A stretch of 64,000 bases of DNA. It comes from Hydnum rufescens UP504. Taxonomy: Eukaryota; Basidiomycota; Agaricomycetes; Cantharellales; Hydnaceae. Both the position numbers and the translations under genes were made by a program. Shown here piece after piece: positions 10,854 to 23,527 of this stretch. A model generated the notes under the pieces. That model did no database searches and was not told the origin of the DNA. It was given only the letters and a program-made list of their open reading frames with translations. Position 1 is the first letter of the stretch; every line of letters starts with the position of its first letter. Location of the stretch: positions 62,001 through 126,000 of the forward strand of contig MU129079.1 in the NCBI GenBank assembly GCA_014904985.1. The letters are read 5' to 3'.

Positions 10854-10860
10854 AGGTGCT

Positions 10861-11284
10861 TGGAAATATAATGACTGAGAGCAAGAGAGAAAGCTATCCT
10901 AAAATCCCTACATTGATGCAATAGTGTGACTTGTATTTTCTTACACTATATTCTCCCTGCATGCCACTAAGGCCATCTGTGATCAAGAGTTTGAGTTATT
11001 GTGGAAGTCCAACCAAGGTCATGAGACTCAACTGTACATAGGATTGTTTAAACAACATCCCCTTGTCAAGCCATCCCAGTAGTGGATTGATCTCAACAAT
11101 CATACCCTTTGGAAATAATCTCACAGCACAGTGAGGACATTGGATCTTCCTCATTGCACTCAGCTCCTGTCACACATTCAAATCAGTCTCTGAGATTGGT
11201 AATAAAGCCATATAACACATGACATACATTCCAATTAGTCACATATAGTGATATTGCAGTAAACACTTGAATTGCCTGCCTATA
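10861..11284. other. Spacer between repeat block and Rho GEF gene
   Basis: AT-rich sequence with no supported ORF or RNA gene. It must include the 3' untranslated region of the minus-strand gene that ends at 11285. Confidence 0.5.
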
Positions 11285-14200
11285 TCAGTCCCACTCCTCC
11301 CACAGGATACTGCTGTCCATAGGTGGTGCAACCACAGGTGATGTCTCTAACAACTCTAACAATTCATCAGACAACCCATCCACATCATCTTTCTGACCTC
11401 GTCTGGCAAACAGTGTGGGCCCAGAACCCAGGAGGATCTTTTGCACCAGTCGTATTTCATTGCCTTGGATGATATGCAGCAATTGACCAGTGGCCGCAAC
11501 TCGCACTTCAATGGATGTCTGTCCCAACAAGAAGGACATGCTGACCACAACCAGCAAATGATTGCACATCAGCCTCCCATTGCACAAACCCACATTTGCG
11601 AGTAGGCACGCCGTATTTCGTGAGATAGCAGCCGAATGCTGTAATGTATCATCAATGTCAGCAAAAAGAGAGATTGAGTATATGAGAAAGATTCCTGAGG
11701 ACCCACATTCATACACAACAAGCAGCTGGCTATCCCCAGCCTGCATCAATCCCAAGGGTCGAGCATCATGGCAACGGGCTTTTAAGACACCATGGGCTTG
11801 AGGGCTGGCATCAGAGGGTGCCTCCCAATCAGGAAACATTAATATCTCCGAATTGGGCCTGTTATGCAGGACCAAAGTTTCGTCAGTAAGTCGGATTCTC
11901 CGCACCTCAGATGAACATACGCAGTGGGATGCATAATCACAATCCCGTTAGAGTTTGCTATTGCCAAATATCTTTGCAGAAAAGTAACACCATACGTGTC
12001 TTTGGGGGTGTTGAACGGCTTTACAAGATGAAGAGGTTAGCATGGGACCATGCATCAGGTTGATCATGTCCGTACTGATCCGTAACGTCGGAAGGTTGCC
12101 GTTGCATCAGCCTCTCCATCTTGTTGACCCGCTTTAACGGTTGGGACCCGAGAAAAAGCCTTAAGGGCATGTACACTTGTGTGTCTAAAGCTTTTGGCCG
12201 CATACACCACTGCAAAGTCAGAGTGAGCAAGATTGTAAGGACTTGACGGAACTGCCACATAACATGCCTAAGGTATGACCGTCCATTTCGCCTACTTCAA
12301 AGAAAAGTACGTGTTCATTGTGAGCAAGTGATCGCATTGAACCAGAAAAAGATTCAACGGCATGTGTGCCATTGACAACTCCAGTGAGAGCGCGCAAGGA
12401 ATAGGATTGGAGACTTCCATCCTGTAATAGGATTAGTTTCTCGTGCCCCGATAATGAAGCCACAGAAGTGACTCGTTCCAACGATAAGAGTCTCTTGAAT
12501 TCTTATTGAAGGAAGAGGATCAGAATTTAACCCCCCTCCTACGTGCGATGAAAAGCCAACCTCGCCGAGATGATGCATAACTTGCTGCGTACAGGCCCTT
12601 CACACAGGCAACGACAATGTACTTTCGTCCTCGATCAGCTGGAAATCATTCAATGTTGTTCAGAAATACCCTCCCCTGAGGAGTGGTGATCTTACAGAAT
12701 GTTGTAGCTCCGACAATGCGGCCAGAGAAATCCTTCCGACTGTCAGGAGGGACCTTGGCTGTCGAGCGCGAAATGTACCATCGTCCAATATATCAGGGGA
12801 ATACCACTGAGTGTGAAGAGTCTCATAAGGCTCTGCTAGCTATGAAACACTGTAGACTCCCCTACCCTGTTGGCATCCAGGTATGCTTTCCGCACACCAA
12901 TAGCATCCACAAGAGTATCATACCACTTTAACCGTGAGGCCTCACTGTGGGCATAGAAGGTATATCGTCGTCGGAAATCCAATTTATGGAAAATAGTGAA
13001 TGGATGAACGGGCTTCGTAGGCTTTATGAGAGCGTCTAGAAATCGGCTGCCACCTTCACTTTCTTCTCGACGATTTTCAGGGGCGTCCTTGAAACTTCCC
13101 AGACCTAGGCATTCGAGGGGAATAGGCTTTAAGCTATGATAAGTGTAACATCATATTAAGCATTCGAAACAAAGGAACCCACTCGGCTAACAAGCACACG
13201 GAAGGTTCTCTCGAGCCTGACTTCTGAAGATGTGATCAATACTGGGCATGACGATAGGGTAAGATAACGACTGAAGAACACGACATGACCAGGGCCCTTA
13301 CAGTAGTTATCGAGGACGGCGAGATTCACGTCACGCCATCCATGCCAATCAAAATCCGTCCTATTTCGGCGTGCAACCACGCCTGCAGAGACAAGATGCC
13401 GTTGTACATCATACAGGTCCATATCCTAATACAGAGAAAGGCAATGCGTATAAAATAAAAGGGAAACAGAAACTAACTTCAATAACGTACGATGATTTCT
13501 CCAGGCCGATATACCAGAGACTCGCATAACTCCCAGAATTTAACCCTGGCATCTGCCACTGCAATTCCGACCTGGGTCGACTTTAAAAAGTCACTTAAGA
13601 TGGTGAGGGTGAGGGGCATGGTCTCGATATCAGGGTGTTCTGGATCCGTAAGTTTGTAAATATGCTCCAAAATGAGACTGATACGCGGAAGGCGGGTCAC
13701 AGGACGAGAGATAAAAGTAATCAAATCTCGACGGCGGAGCCGAGGGTCTCTGGAGACACTTTGAAGGAATTCTGCATACGCCTTGTTTGATTTCAATTCC
13801 CGACGATGACGATCTTCGGCAATCGGGTATTGCTTCGAGAACCCTCTAATTTAGAATACAATCTTGGAGACATAGTCTAGAGTTACCTTAATGTATGTTT
13901 CATAGTCATTCCGCAGTGAAAGAGCTCCGTCTAGCTCGATATCTGCAATGCTTGAGATAAGAGGATGCTGTTCCCTTTGTCTGGCAAATAAAGCGACTAA
14001 AGAGGACCTATGTCTAGCCGCAATATCCGTGATATTTTGAAAGATTTCGTTCCGAAATGTTCTTAGTCGAGTCTCGGGAGTGATGACAGGGGGGCTAGCC
14101 TCCATTAGCGGTCTGATGAAGACCTGTTCCAAAGGTCAACATTGACCGAGGCTTGGAAATGAACGATAATTATACCAAATCAACAAGCTCAAGCTAGTAA

Positions 14201-15171
14201 AAGTAGAGTGAGAAATTGGCGTCCAACCAGGAATAGCCATGCCGGACACTCACGTCCTCGACATAATCTTTTTCGCTTTTGATTAGTTCGAATATTGTAG
14301 ACTGCCGTTCAATTTCTGACTTGGATAGTGACAGGCGGAATTCTTCAGATACCAGTCGGTGCCACTCCTGGTTCTGCTCAGCAAGTGCTCCCTGAAAAAT
14401 GGGTCAAGAAATAACCCCATGTACCAAGTGCTTCGCACACGCACTTCTTGGAACTTTAGAATTCCATTTTGTAAAAGTTCCTGCTGATGTCTAGTATAAT
14501 CCAGTCAACTGGAGAGGAGAGCCATAGGCCGAGGTTGAGAATATACACACTCCTGTTCTGATAATGCGCGCGTGGAGGACGCTCTTCTGGCTGTCGCTTG
14601 TTCAAATGTGGATTGGTCTCTTATATGCGACTGTAATCGAAGGGTCAGCCCCAGGATATGAATAAGAGCCCGAGCTAAAGGTTACTATACATCGACTAGC
14701 TCGGCACAGGTACCCAGCGATGTTTCCGATACATTGAAGGGCGAGGAGTACGGGATGTGATCGGAGCTTCGGGAATACTGGTGTGGGGGCTGACGACTAT
14801 CGGGGGCGGAATAGGTATCCTTGGTATGAAGGTAGAGAGGGTACAGGAAGATCCCATTCACGGTCATTGGCCATTCCAAGAGTCCCGGAAGGGTGATGGG
14901 TAGAATGTCGACTGGAAGGGGCGACATGATTGTCCCCTCGATTCAAAAAATACGAAGAATCGTTCGGAGAGGGCATCAAGTCTTGCGCACTTCGAGAGCG
15001 TGTGAGGGGTACCGAAGTGCTGTAGGCTCCACGCCGAAGAGACCCTGACACATCATCCGAAGGGGGGGAAACCAAGACATTGTGATCGAGGCCGCGATGT
15101 GGTGAATCTGGTGGGAGTCGTACGTTATGAGGAATGGAGACATGGGCGCTTCGAGATTTGTTGGGAGGCAT
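11285..15171 (-). CDS. ROM2: Rho1 guanine nucleotide exchange factor, Rom1/Rom2 type
   Basis: Multi-exon gene reading from ATG at 15171 to the stop at 11285. The order is a Ser/Pro-rich N-terminus (15171-14690), a RhoGEF (DH) domain with LFARQREQHPLISSIADI (about 14000) and RDLITFISRPVTRLPR (about 13710), a PH-like region starting DLYDVQRHLV (13420) and reaching about 12855, and a C-terminal CNH (citron) domain to the end (IIQGNEIRL near 11440). DH-PH-CNH is the architecture of fungal Rom1/Rom2, which load Rho1 with GTP at the plasma membrane in cell-wall integrity signalling. Around 12750 two halves of the CNH start (WYSPDILDDGTF and FSGRIVGATTF) lie in different frames, either a missed intron or a one-base error. 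Middle exon limits are approximate. Confidence 0.85.
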
Positions 15172-16096
15172 CGGAGGTTACCGAGCTCTAAACCAGTGTC
15201 AGTGTTTACGAAAGATCTCATCTCGAAAGCTATCGTGAAAGCCTCTGTGACTTTAGTATGATTGATCACTAAGTACGTTCTCTTGTTCCTTATATATTCC
15301 CTTCAGTATCTCGATCGAAGAAGCGGACCACCCCCGCCCATTAGACGCACGCTTGTCTCTGCGATTCGACAAACCTCCCACTTTTGACGGGCAGCATGAG
15401 TCCTGGACTTCGAAATAGTGATATAAAGGAGCTCTTTATCTGATGCATTAGCCTCCGTTTGCTCATCTGCCTCCAAGGGTACGATCTTTTCGCGGGATTC
15501 AATGAGGTTCGTGCGGCTGCCTGGAGATACTCTTTACTGTTTCCTTGTTTCTGTATTTCCTCCCCGTTACATGATATCTCCAGGTTGACTATATTATGGT
15601 GCCTTTGGACGTTGCGGGGGTTCGGGAAACAAATCCCAGCGTCAATGACCTTGCGCCGTTTTCCGAGTGATGATACATTCATTCAAGACAGCATTTGCAG
15701 CTTACCGGCATTTTATACTAGAAAAATGCATGACTCGCACAATAGCCCTGTCCTTGAGGTCGCAAGGCGGACACAAGGCACCTAGCTACGCGGGCTATAC
15801 GATGGTGCCGAATACAGAGATAGGCAAATACCCTCGGTAATTCTGATCTTGGTCGCTCGCCTAGCCACTGCCTTAATTTCGTGCTTGAAATCCCATTTCT
15901 CCTCTTCCTTTACGATAAGCCCTTTCGTTCATGCCCTCAGTCTGTAATTTACGTAGTCATCACGGTTTATCTCAAGGCAGATCTGCGCGGCTGGCTTGCC
16001 AGCTAAGCTTGTTCATGCTCACAGTTTAGCGCGGGACGTATCGGTCGTATTGTCATAATAGGTACCTTCGTAAGACAAGACACTGGCATCTACTAT
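15172..16096. other. Intergenic region
   Basis: Between the 5' end of the Rho GEF and the 3' end of the glycosyltransferase, both on the minus strand. Overlapping frames on both strands (15341-15785) show no domain or conserved character. It presumably holds the Rho GEF promoter. Confidence 0.5.
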
Positions 16097-18214
16097 CTAC
16101 AACAACAATAAAGTAAGCACAACTACACTAACCACTGCGGCCACACCGACGGCACACCGTCGCACAAAATCTATAATTGGGGAATCCCTTGGGGGTGTTG
16201 CAGCTCCCTCTCGCTGGTTGGCCATCTCTATGGCCTCTCGGTAATGATCCACCATCGCTTCCATGGCGTCAAACCAAGTATGACCTTCCGCACCTTCCTC
16301 CGTCGCTCGTCTCCGCATAATATCTTGTGCCTTCCGATCGAAAACTACGTTCTGGAGCAAAATGGAGAAATTCTCCGCAGCTGTCTCGAAGACCTGTGAT
16401 GACGAGTCGGCAAGAGCAGTCTTCCATTCCAAACCTGCAGGTTTCGACAAGAGATAGCCCGTCCGCCCATCATTCACCAGATCTCGAGTGCCTTCCGCAT
16501 CAAGGCCAACAACTGGCAAACCCGAAGCCAGGGCCTCCAAAACGACCTGACCGAAGGTCTCAGTGTAGGATGGGAAGCTGGAACGCCGGTTAAGCTGATT
16601 TGAAGAATGCACAATGAGAGAGTAAAAGAACATACGCGAAGACGTCAGCACTGGCGTAGGATTCAGCCAGACGCTCGCCAGAAAGATGGCCTTCGAATAC
16701 GGCTTTCAATGTTCATCTCTCGACACATCTGTTCTAATTGACTCCGCGCTGGACCATCGCCAACCAAGACCAGTTTTGGTTCAGGCACATCAGCCGGTGC
16801 AGCTCGCTGAAGCAAGTCGAATGCGCGTATCAGCATTACAAGATTCTTCTCGTATGATCTAGCATATGAATTAGTGTCGTTAAGACAGTGTGTTGCGTTG
16901 TGAAAGCCTCTTGACTCACATTCTCCCCACGTACAGAACGACAACACTTTCATTCATCCGCAGTTGCATATCTGCAGGTAACAGATCCGGTGATGGAGGT
17001 GGAGTTAAGGGCGGTATAACGCCTTTCGACAGCATACTTGCCACATCTGGCGAATAGTCATATAGACATCCACGATCTGGAACAACATCAACACCCCAGG
17101 ATGCACGTCGCCGCGAACTACGCTGATGTGATCCAAACAAGGAAAGATCGACACCCCGTGACCAAATTCGTAAAGTGGAGAATCCTCGCGATTTGAGCAT
17201 TTCGGCCGTCGATTTGGACGGACATGCTGTGAGCAGGACCCTTCATGCGGGGGACAGTAAATAAAGATAAACATTTCCATGCGTTGAAGTCCGTACTTTC
17301 CATGTAGCCAACGGACAAATCGCCACATTATCTGGAGCCAAAGATTAGGGGCTATTCAAAACCCGAAAAAAAATACCCACTGGCTCCGCCCAAGGAAACC
17401 CGAAAAGGGACGCGTATCTTGAAGTAAACAAGTTAATACAGACCCATTCGATCTGCGGGAATCTATCAGCTCACGTTGGCAGGTTCGTATGATACGACGC
17501 GACGACTGGACCACCCACGCCACGTCCTAGCCCGGGATGGTTATCTGCGGTCCACTCTTTCCCACACCAACCGAGTTGCATGGCGATGAGAACCTGAGCG
17601 CCCAGCCATATTGGCTCAACGATATGGATCACATCTGGGTTCTGTGGAAAATCTGGCATCATTACCTCCCCCAATTTCCCATGAATACAAAAGCCATTGT
17701 GCAAAGGGGACATACAAATTCACGAATAATCCTCAGGAATTTGGGTCGTAAGAAGTTGAGCTTCAGCCCTGGGTATAATACCAGGGGTATTCCGGCAGTA
17801 CCGACCAATGGATAGGTCTCATAATGGGTCTTTTCTCGAGGCGATCTTGTCATCACTCAAGGAATGTCAAAAGGGGCGAAGAGGGGCTACACACCATGCC
17901 ACTCTGTGGACCTAGGACGACGGCTTCATGGCCTTCCTCTCGGAGGTGCGCGAGTAATCGCGCCAAGCAACGTGTTACACCATCCACCTAAGTGGAGGCT
18001 TCAATATGTCCGTTCCACGGTGCGTGGTTGTTACAAGTGGCGCGTTTACCTTGGGCATTAAGTTTTCTGCCCACGATTTCACCGTCAGAGTTGGACTACC
18101 GTAGGCATGCCTAATTCGTACCGGAGACAATTGCAATGCGCAGTTTGCGTTTGGCGGAATGAGACGTCGTACTCTCGTCACGAAAAGAGATAACCACCTC
18201 CCCGATCCGCGCAT
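16097..18214 (-). CDS. GT4-family glycosyltransferase, SQD2-like, C-terminally membrane anchored
   Basis: Reconstructed across short introns. The N-terminal half has MPK|VDGVTRCLARLLAHL, the join falling at an intron near 18005-18050, then GHEAVVLGPQSGM and YPLVGTAGIPLVLYPGL. These are followed by DVIHIVEPIWLGAQ, VVASYHTNLPT and SRGVDLSLFG. The C-terminal Rossmann half has EKNLVMLIRAF, LVLVGDGPARSQLE and FPSYTETFGQVVLEALASG, which contains the E-x7-E donor-site signature of retaining GT4 enzymes. The last 20 residues are hydrophobic (VAAVVSVVVLTLLLL), a tail anchor. The exact sugar transferred is unknown. A frame break near 16704-16706 (GAAAGCC) separates REMNIE from VFEGHLSGERLAE; dropping one A restores the reading. 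The start at 18214 is one of several in-frame ATGs. Confidence 0.8.
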
Positions 18215-18499
18215 CAGACATGGTGGGCGGGAAATATTCTGGGCAGCCACTATGTGAAGATCCCGAAATATAAAGGAAACCCCGATTTGTAATTTCGCGG
18301 ACATCGGTCCACTTCCCCCCTTAGTGCTGTTTACACGATTAGATAGGGCCGGAATCAAATATTCCAGCCAATGATTGCACGCGAGGTGACGCACGACTCA
18401 ACGCCAGGAGGCGAACGTGCTTCGTTACACTCTTTATTATAGGGGTCACTAGTGGGTGGCATAAGCTAAAGGGTCTCCGGCCACTCTTGTACCACCCTA

Positions 18500-20189
18500 T
18501 CATAGCATAGGGTCCCACACGCTCTGCCCCGGGGGGGCACGTTGATCTTGCAGGGCTAGGAGTCTTGCCATATAGTCGTCCCTCCCGATGTACGCACCAC
18601 ACATGCGACGTTTTCCAGTAAAAGCTGCTCTGCCGTGTAGTACTCGATGATTGTCGATCACTAAGAAAGGATTCTTATGAGAACATCACCCCGAATTCCA
18701 AAACGTTACTGTACCAATGACAGTTCCGGGCGTCAGTTTAAACCAGTATTCCGACTCGGAGGATCTCAATACACTGTCCCAGCGGACTAATGCGCGATAC
18801 CTGGTTTTCACAATTCTCATCAGCCGATGTGATGCATCCCTAGGTCCCGGACGCACCAGGAGGATATTTCATCTGATCGAGACGTTTTCATGATACTCCG
18901 ATCATCATTATTATAACGAATGAGCGAGGGCTCCCCGTCACTGCTGGAAATGATGGGATGTCCCTTGCGTAACACGTACTTATAGCTAACATCACCGACA
19001 GAGTGTGTTGGCACTGGCGTCGTTGATAAGATTTCCCAATCATCGGGATAAAGTGTCTTAAGCTCTGAGGCGGCTCTAAAGCCATCCACCAGAAGCGATT
19101 CACCGCCGGAGCCTTCTGTGTGCGATAGCAAGTGGAAAATCTGAAGACCACAAGGATCCGTCTGGAAACGGAAAAAGTCAATATAGCCATATTATGATCG
19201 GTGTCTTCGAACGGACATAGTAGGTGGTATCGGTGTGGGCCTTCAATGCAAGATTCGTGTATGCTGTATCGCCATGGGCCAGATCTGCAGTAAAATCCCA
19301 AAACCCACCGTCTGCAAATGTGACAACTCAGTCGCGAGAACAACTGATATCTGTGTGTTTACCAACAATGCGTTTCTCTGATAAAGGCTATTCGCTTGAT
19401 GAGCTGCTCAGTATCCTCTGGAGTGGGCGGTACATCAGACACGAAACAGAATCCGTGTCTGTACTGTGGCAGTCGATCGCATAAATTTCTCAATCGCACA
19501 ATGAAGTTTGAAGTATGTAGGCACCACTTTCTCCAGCCATGTCAGCACGGCTGTTTCGCTCACCATCACGTCTTCATACGACACTGTCGGCGGTGAGCGA
19601 GATATCGAGGATGTCCAATACTCCTTGCCGGCCGCGGTGAGTCTGCTACCAAGCGTCTAAGCTCTTGAGGCCAAGCCAGAGAGGATTCTACACTACCCAA
19701 ATTCAACGGATTCCGAGACTTTTGAACGATTGTCGGCATGAGAAAGCCAATCCCAAGGATATGCGGAAATGTGCTGAGTGCCATCAGAATTCCCTTCCTT
19801 CCCTACGAAGTCATCAGATATTTAATCGCAAACGGGCGGCACATCGTGCCTCACAGGTGATTTCTATGCCGGCGTCAGTGCGCTTAACCTCTTTGCGGTT
19901 AGGATTATCAACCCGGGATCAAGGCAGCACTACAGCATAGCAAGGAACCAACCTTGAGGCCAATGGTTTGTTACCCTAAAGGTGTCCACAAGACGTTGTC
20001 TTGTGATGGGATGGAAGCACTCAGCACATCGACAATGATCGCGTAGCCACAGACGATTACTGTATAGCCGCAAAACTTGTAATTGAGGGCTAAACTGTGG
20101 TCTAGGAGACACAAGATTAACCCACTAAGTTGTTTTGCTCCCGTCCGCACACGCAATAACAATGTCCCCAGCAGATATGGTGGCTTCAT
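18500..20189 (-). CDS. TMLHE: Trimethyllysine dioxygenase (carnitine biosynthesis)
   Basis: Fe(II)/2-oxoglutarate oxygenase of the TauD/GBBH superfamily. The N-terminal Cys-rich domain reads LWLRDHCRCAECFHPIT (about 20060). The core reads AYTNLALKAHTDTTYY, an intron, then DPCGLQIFHLLSHTEG, giving the HxD metal pair (HTD, about 19230). LLVDGFRAASELKTLYPDDW and LIRYNNDDRSIM follow. The distal His lies in DNHRVLHGRAAFTGKRR (about 18640), and the C-terminus is AYIGRDDYMARLLALQ ending at a TGA at 18500. The motifs fit trimethyllysine hydroxylase better than gamma-butyrobetaine hydroxylase. It makes 3-hydroxy-trimethyllysine, the first carnitine intermediate, usually in mitochondria. The first exon around 20189 is uncertain. 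It is divergent from ILV5. Confidence 0.82.
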
Positions 20190-20482
20190 TCGGTCTCGGT
20201 AAGGAAGATACTAAGAGGGTTGAAAGTGACGGCCACAGTGTACGCTGAGCATGATTGGCTTCGTCGACAGAGATTTCATCAAGGAAGATCTACCCAACCC
20301 CAGAGGCAGCCGACTAAAGAATCCCAGGGTAAGAATAGCAAGATCTTGGAGCTCATCGCACTGACTGACAAAGGAATATCAAGCACCATCGAGAATCAGG
20401 CCGAGCGGGCTGCTTCGGCAAGTTCCGTCAGAATTTCCGATTCAGCGGCAGTACGCGGCCGACGAAAAACTTCTCCACAAAA
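20190..20482. promoter_or_regulatory. Divergent promoter region, TMLHE-like gene / ILV5
   Basis: About 290 bp separate the two opposite starts, so both promoters must lie here or overlap the first exons. I saw no clear TATA box and no perfect TGACTCA Gcn4-type site. Confidence 0.4.
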
Positions 20483-22135
20483 ATGGCGTCTCGCCCGTCA
20501 CATCAACTTTTGCGTACAGCTATCCGTGCCGCTGCCCCCCGCGTCGCGCGCTCGTACTCCGGCCTAGCTCGCAAGGCCACAATTTCGCCGATATCATCAT
20601 CTTTCAAGGTGATGCACAAGGGATGTGTGGTGCAAAACGCACGGGTATTCATCGTGTTGATCACTCTAGACTTCTTACCGTGGTATTAAGACCCTTGACT
20701 TTGCGGGGACGAAGGAAACCGTCTACGAACGCGCGGATTGGCCTTTGCCCAAGCTCCAAGAATATCTAAAAAATGATACCCTGGCCCTCATTGGGTACGG
20801 CTCACAGGGACACGGGCAGGGCCTTAATGCTCGTGATAATGGGCTCAAGGTCATTGTTGGTGTGCGCAAGGACGGCGAGAGTTGGCGCCAAGCTCTTGAG
20901 GACGGTTGGGTGTGTACCGTACTCGTAAAATCGCCATACCTACCTCACGGTAATTTCGTTGAAAGGTACCTGGCGAGACCCTTTTTCCTATCGAAGAGGC
21001 GATTAGTCGCGGTACCATTATCATGAATCTGCTCTCTGACGCGGCACAATCACAAACATGGGCCCAAATCAAGCCTCTTATTACCAAGGGCAAGACCCTC
21101 TACTTCTCGCATGGGTTTTCTGTGGTGTTCAAGGATGATACCCATGTTGTCCCCCCACCCGACGTCGACGTTATTCTCGTCGCTCCCAAGGGATCTGGGC
21201 GAACCGTCCGAACTCTTTTCAAGGAAGGCCGCGGCATCAACTCAAGTATTGCTGTATGGCAAGATGTGAGCGGTAAGGCCAAGGAAAAGGCGCTTGCTCT
21301 CGCCGTTGGCGTTGGTAGTGGATATTCCTACGAGACCACTTTTGAGAAGGAAGTATACTCCGACTTGTATGGCGAGCGTGGAGTGGTGAGTATGTACCCA
21401 GTTTGCCGCCTCTCACTGCGCTTATATCTTTCCATCTTTCCAGCTCATGGGGGGGATCCGTGCGTCCTCTACTTTCCTTGTTTTCAAGACCTGATACCAA
21501 CGGTTTGATTTATAGAGGGTATGTTCCGTGCTCAATACGAGGTATTGCGAAGAAATGGGCACAGCCCGTCAGAGGCCTTCAACGAGACTGTCGAGGAGGC
21601 GACACAGAGTCTCTTTCCCCTTATTGGAGCTAATGGGTGAGCATTTGTCCGTCTCTTTATTTTTCGCTTCCTCACGATTTGCAATTAGAATGGTAATGAC
21701 ACTGTTCTTTTGCTATTTGTGTTGCGTTCGCTGAGGCTTACTCCCTTCGAATGCAGGACTACATGTATAACGTGATTGACCCTAATTTAAGAGGGAGAAG
21801 CACTTGCTCACATCCAATTGCAGGCGTGTTCCACGACTGCTCGCCGTGGTGCTCTAGACTGGGCCCCAATTTTCGAGAAAGCTAACTTACCCGTGTTCGA
21901 AGCCCTTTACAAGTCCGTCAAGGATGGCACCGAGACCCGCAAGTCCCTCGAATTCAACGGTCGCAAAACTTACCGAGAGGACCTCGCCAGGGAACTCGAG
22001 GAGATTAACAACCAGGAAATCTGGAGGGCCGGTAAGCTTAGTTTGATTATCTCATGTCTTGTTTGTCTCATGGCTCAACGGACCCTTGACACAGGGCGAA
22101 CTGTCCGAACTCTTCGACCTGAGCACAAAGCATGA
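20483..22135 (+). CDS. ILV5: Ketol-acid reductoisomerase, mitochondrial
   Basis: Acetohydroxyacid isomeroreductase, the NADPH- and Mg-dependent second step of valine and isoleucine synthesis. Nine exons can be set: 20483-20608, 20691-20909, 20966-21385, 21444-21459, 21516-21636, 21689-21692, 21757-21771, 21824-22031 and 22095-22135. The N-terminus is an Arg/Ser/Ala-rich mitochondrial presequence (RTAIRAAAPRVARSYSG). LALIGYGSQGHGQGLNARDN is the Rossmann dinucleotide motif. DLYGERGV|LMGGI|QGMF spans the metal-binding DxxGE region. STTARRGALDWAPIF and the end TVRTLRPEHKA are typical of the family. Three internal exons are only 16, 4 and 15 nt, and all are needed to keep the conserved frame. No frame breaks were seen. 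Confidence 0.93.
21444..21771 (+). other. ILV5: Three microexons in ILV5 (16, 4 and 15 nt)
   Basis: CTCATGGGGGGGATCC (21444-21459) encodes LMGGI. AATG (21689-21692) completes the Gly codon and adds Met. GACTACATGTATAAC (21757-21771) encodes DYMYN. Each is flanked by AG and GT and by introns of 52-64 nt. Together they restore the conserved GANGMDYMYNACSTTARRG. The 4-nt exon is forced by the protein frame: leaving it out loses Met and breaks the frame. Confidence 0.8.
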
Positions 22136-23527
22136 TAGGCGAGCCCATTGAAAAGAAAAACAACGATCTTCGTTGTACCTACACGCTTCTCGTTTCTACG
22201 CATAGTTTATAGTGGTAGAACCCCTCCCTCCTGCATTTCATTACTGTCCGATAATGGCGGGGATTTAACGGGCAATGATAACTAGTGTTAACCGGAGTCC
22301 CATGAGCTCTAGGAGCGAAAGACTCTGAAATCTGGCCAAAATACGTGGAGAACACCTCCCAAATGGGGTTCCTATAATATTGAAGCCGTCTAGCGCCTGT
22401 CCAAAGCCTCCTACAGTCGATATCACTTCTGTCAAGGTATTTTACGCAAGACTTGGTATAGCTCGGGGGAGAAACCTGTTACCTTGCTGAAACCTCCAAA
22501 CTCCATGAACCTCTCCTGCGGCTTGGTTTGGTATACTTGAGAACAGGGGCTTAGCTATAGGGGTGTACCTCAGAATGGTAACACGCTGCGTCACGTCACG
22601 TCACACGTGCCAGACTCGAGCAGTAGACACAATACGGATACCCGTGACTCAACAGAGTTTAGAATAGGCCTACGTCAGAGGCGTATCTAGGCATAATTAG
22701 GGCCCGAATTTATCTACGGAGCGCGGCATAGATAGCAGGATACGGAAGATTCAGAGATTCGCGTGTATGATTTCAATCAGTCGAGTTCAGCTCGTCCTGA
22801 AAGCCTCCTCTGCGACACCTGGCTTTCATTTCCGAAGGGCAATGCATTCACTGAACGACGCTCCCATGAGGTGGGGATATATTATTGTGCGATGCTTTTT
22901 CCGAGCGGCAGATAATCCGTTACCTCCCTCGCCCCGCCGCGGACGGGGGTTTAAAAGCGGATTCCCATGTACGCCACATGGACATTGATGAGGAGCAAAG
23001 TGCTCGGTCTCACGTCCTCGAGGTTACTTCGGGTTCATCGCGTGCTCTGCGGAATGGCATGTCAACAGTGAAGAATGTCATAAGAATGTCATAGGTTCCC
23101 GCCACCCATCCTGACCACCTCCATATGATCATTCGATGTTTTCGCAATGCGATGAACCGTCGCTCTCTCAGAGATGGTTTCCGGTCACTGACGGCTCAGT
23201 GTTTGAATCCATCCGCTCCCAAATTGCTTGTAGATGGTGCACAATAATTGATCGGGCTGGCTCACGCTCCTAGCGTGTTACCTGTGGCATGACATCCGCA
23301 CGCTGGTATCATACATGCATCGATCGCGAGTGACACTGTTACTCGAAGTGAACTAGTTGTCCTTAGATACCAAATAGACTGCGGAAGATCGGCGTTTTGG
23401 ATCCATGGTGAACACCCATCTTCTATCCATCAAAGCAAACGAGCGGAGAGGGGTCGTGCCCTTCTCATTTGCCCGATCGATCGGGGCTGTGCTATATTCA
23501 CATGGAAGACAGCTTCCTGAGACCCAG
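22136..23527. other. Intergenic region between convergent genes
   Basis: 1.4 kb between the ILV5 stop and the stop of the minus-strand DUF7918-type gene. No gene, repeat or RNA was recognised. A 73-codon frame at 22767-22988 has no support. Confidence 0.5.

Larger units (their letters stand above)
2540..10860. mobile_element. Large non-autonomous TIR element or nested pair of elements
   Basis: The block is bounded by a GGTCAGTCA-type end at 2548 followed by a palindromic GGGACCTAATTTAGGTACC module, and by the same arrangement inverted at 10783-10853. A second left-type end at 6591-6660 shows that a related element sits inside or next to the first. Sequence after each left end is alike (a TTA microsatellite, a poly-C run, then GC-rich modules), so 2548-4010 and 6591-7860 are diverged copies. 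I found no transposase or other long ORF, so it would depend on an enzyme encoded elsewhere. A target-site duplication could not be settled. The boundaries are seen; mobility is inferred. Confidence 0.55.
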
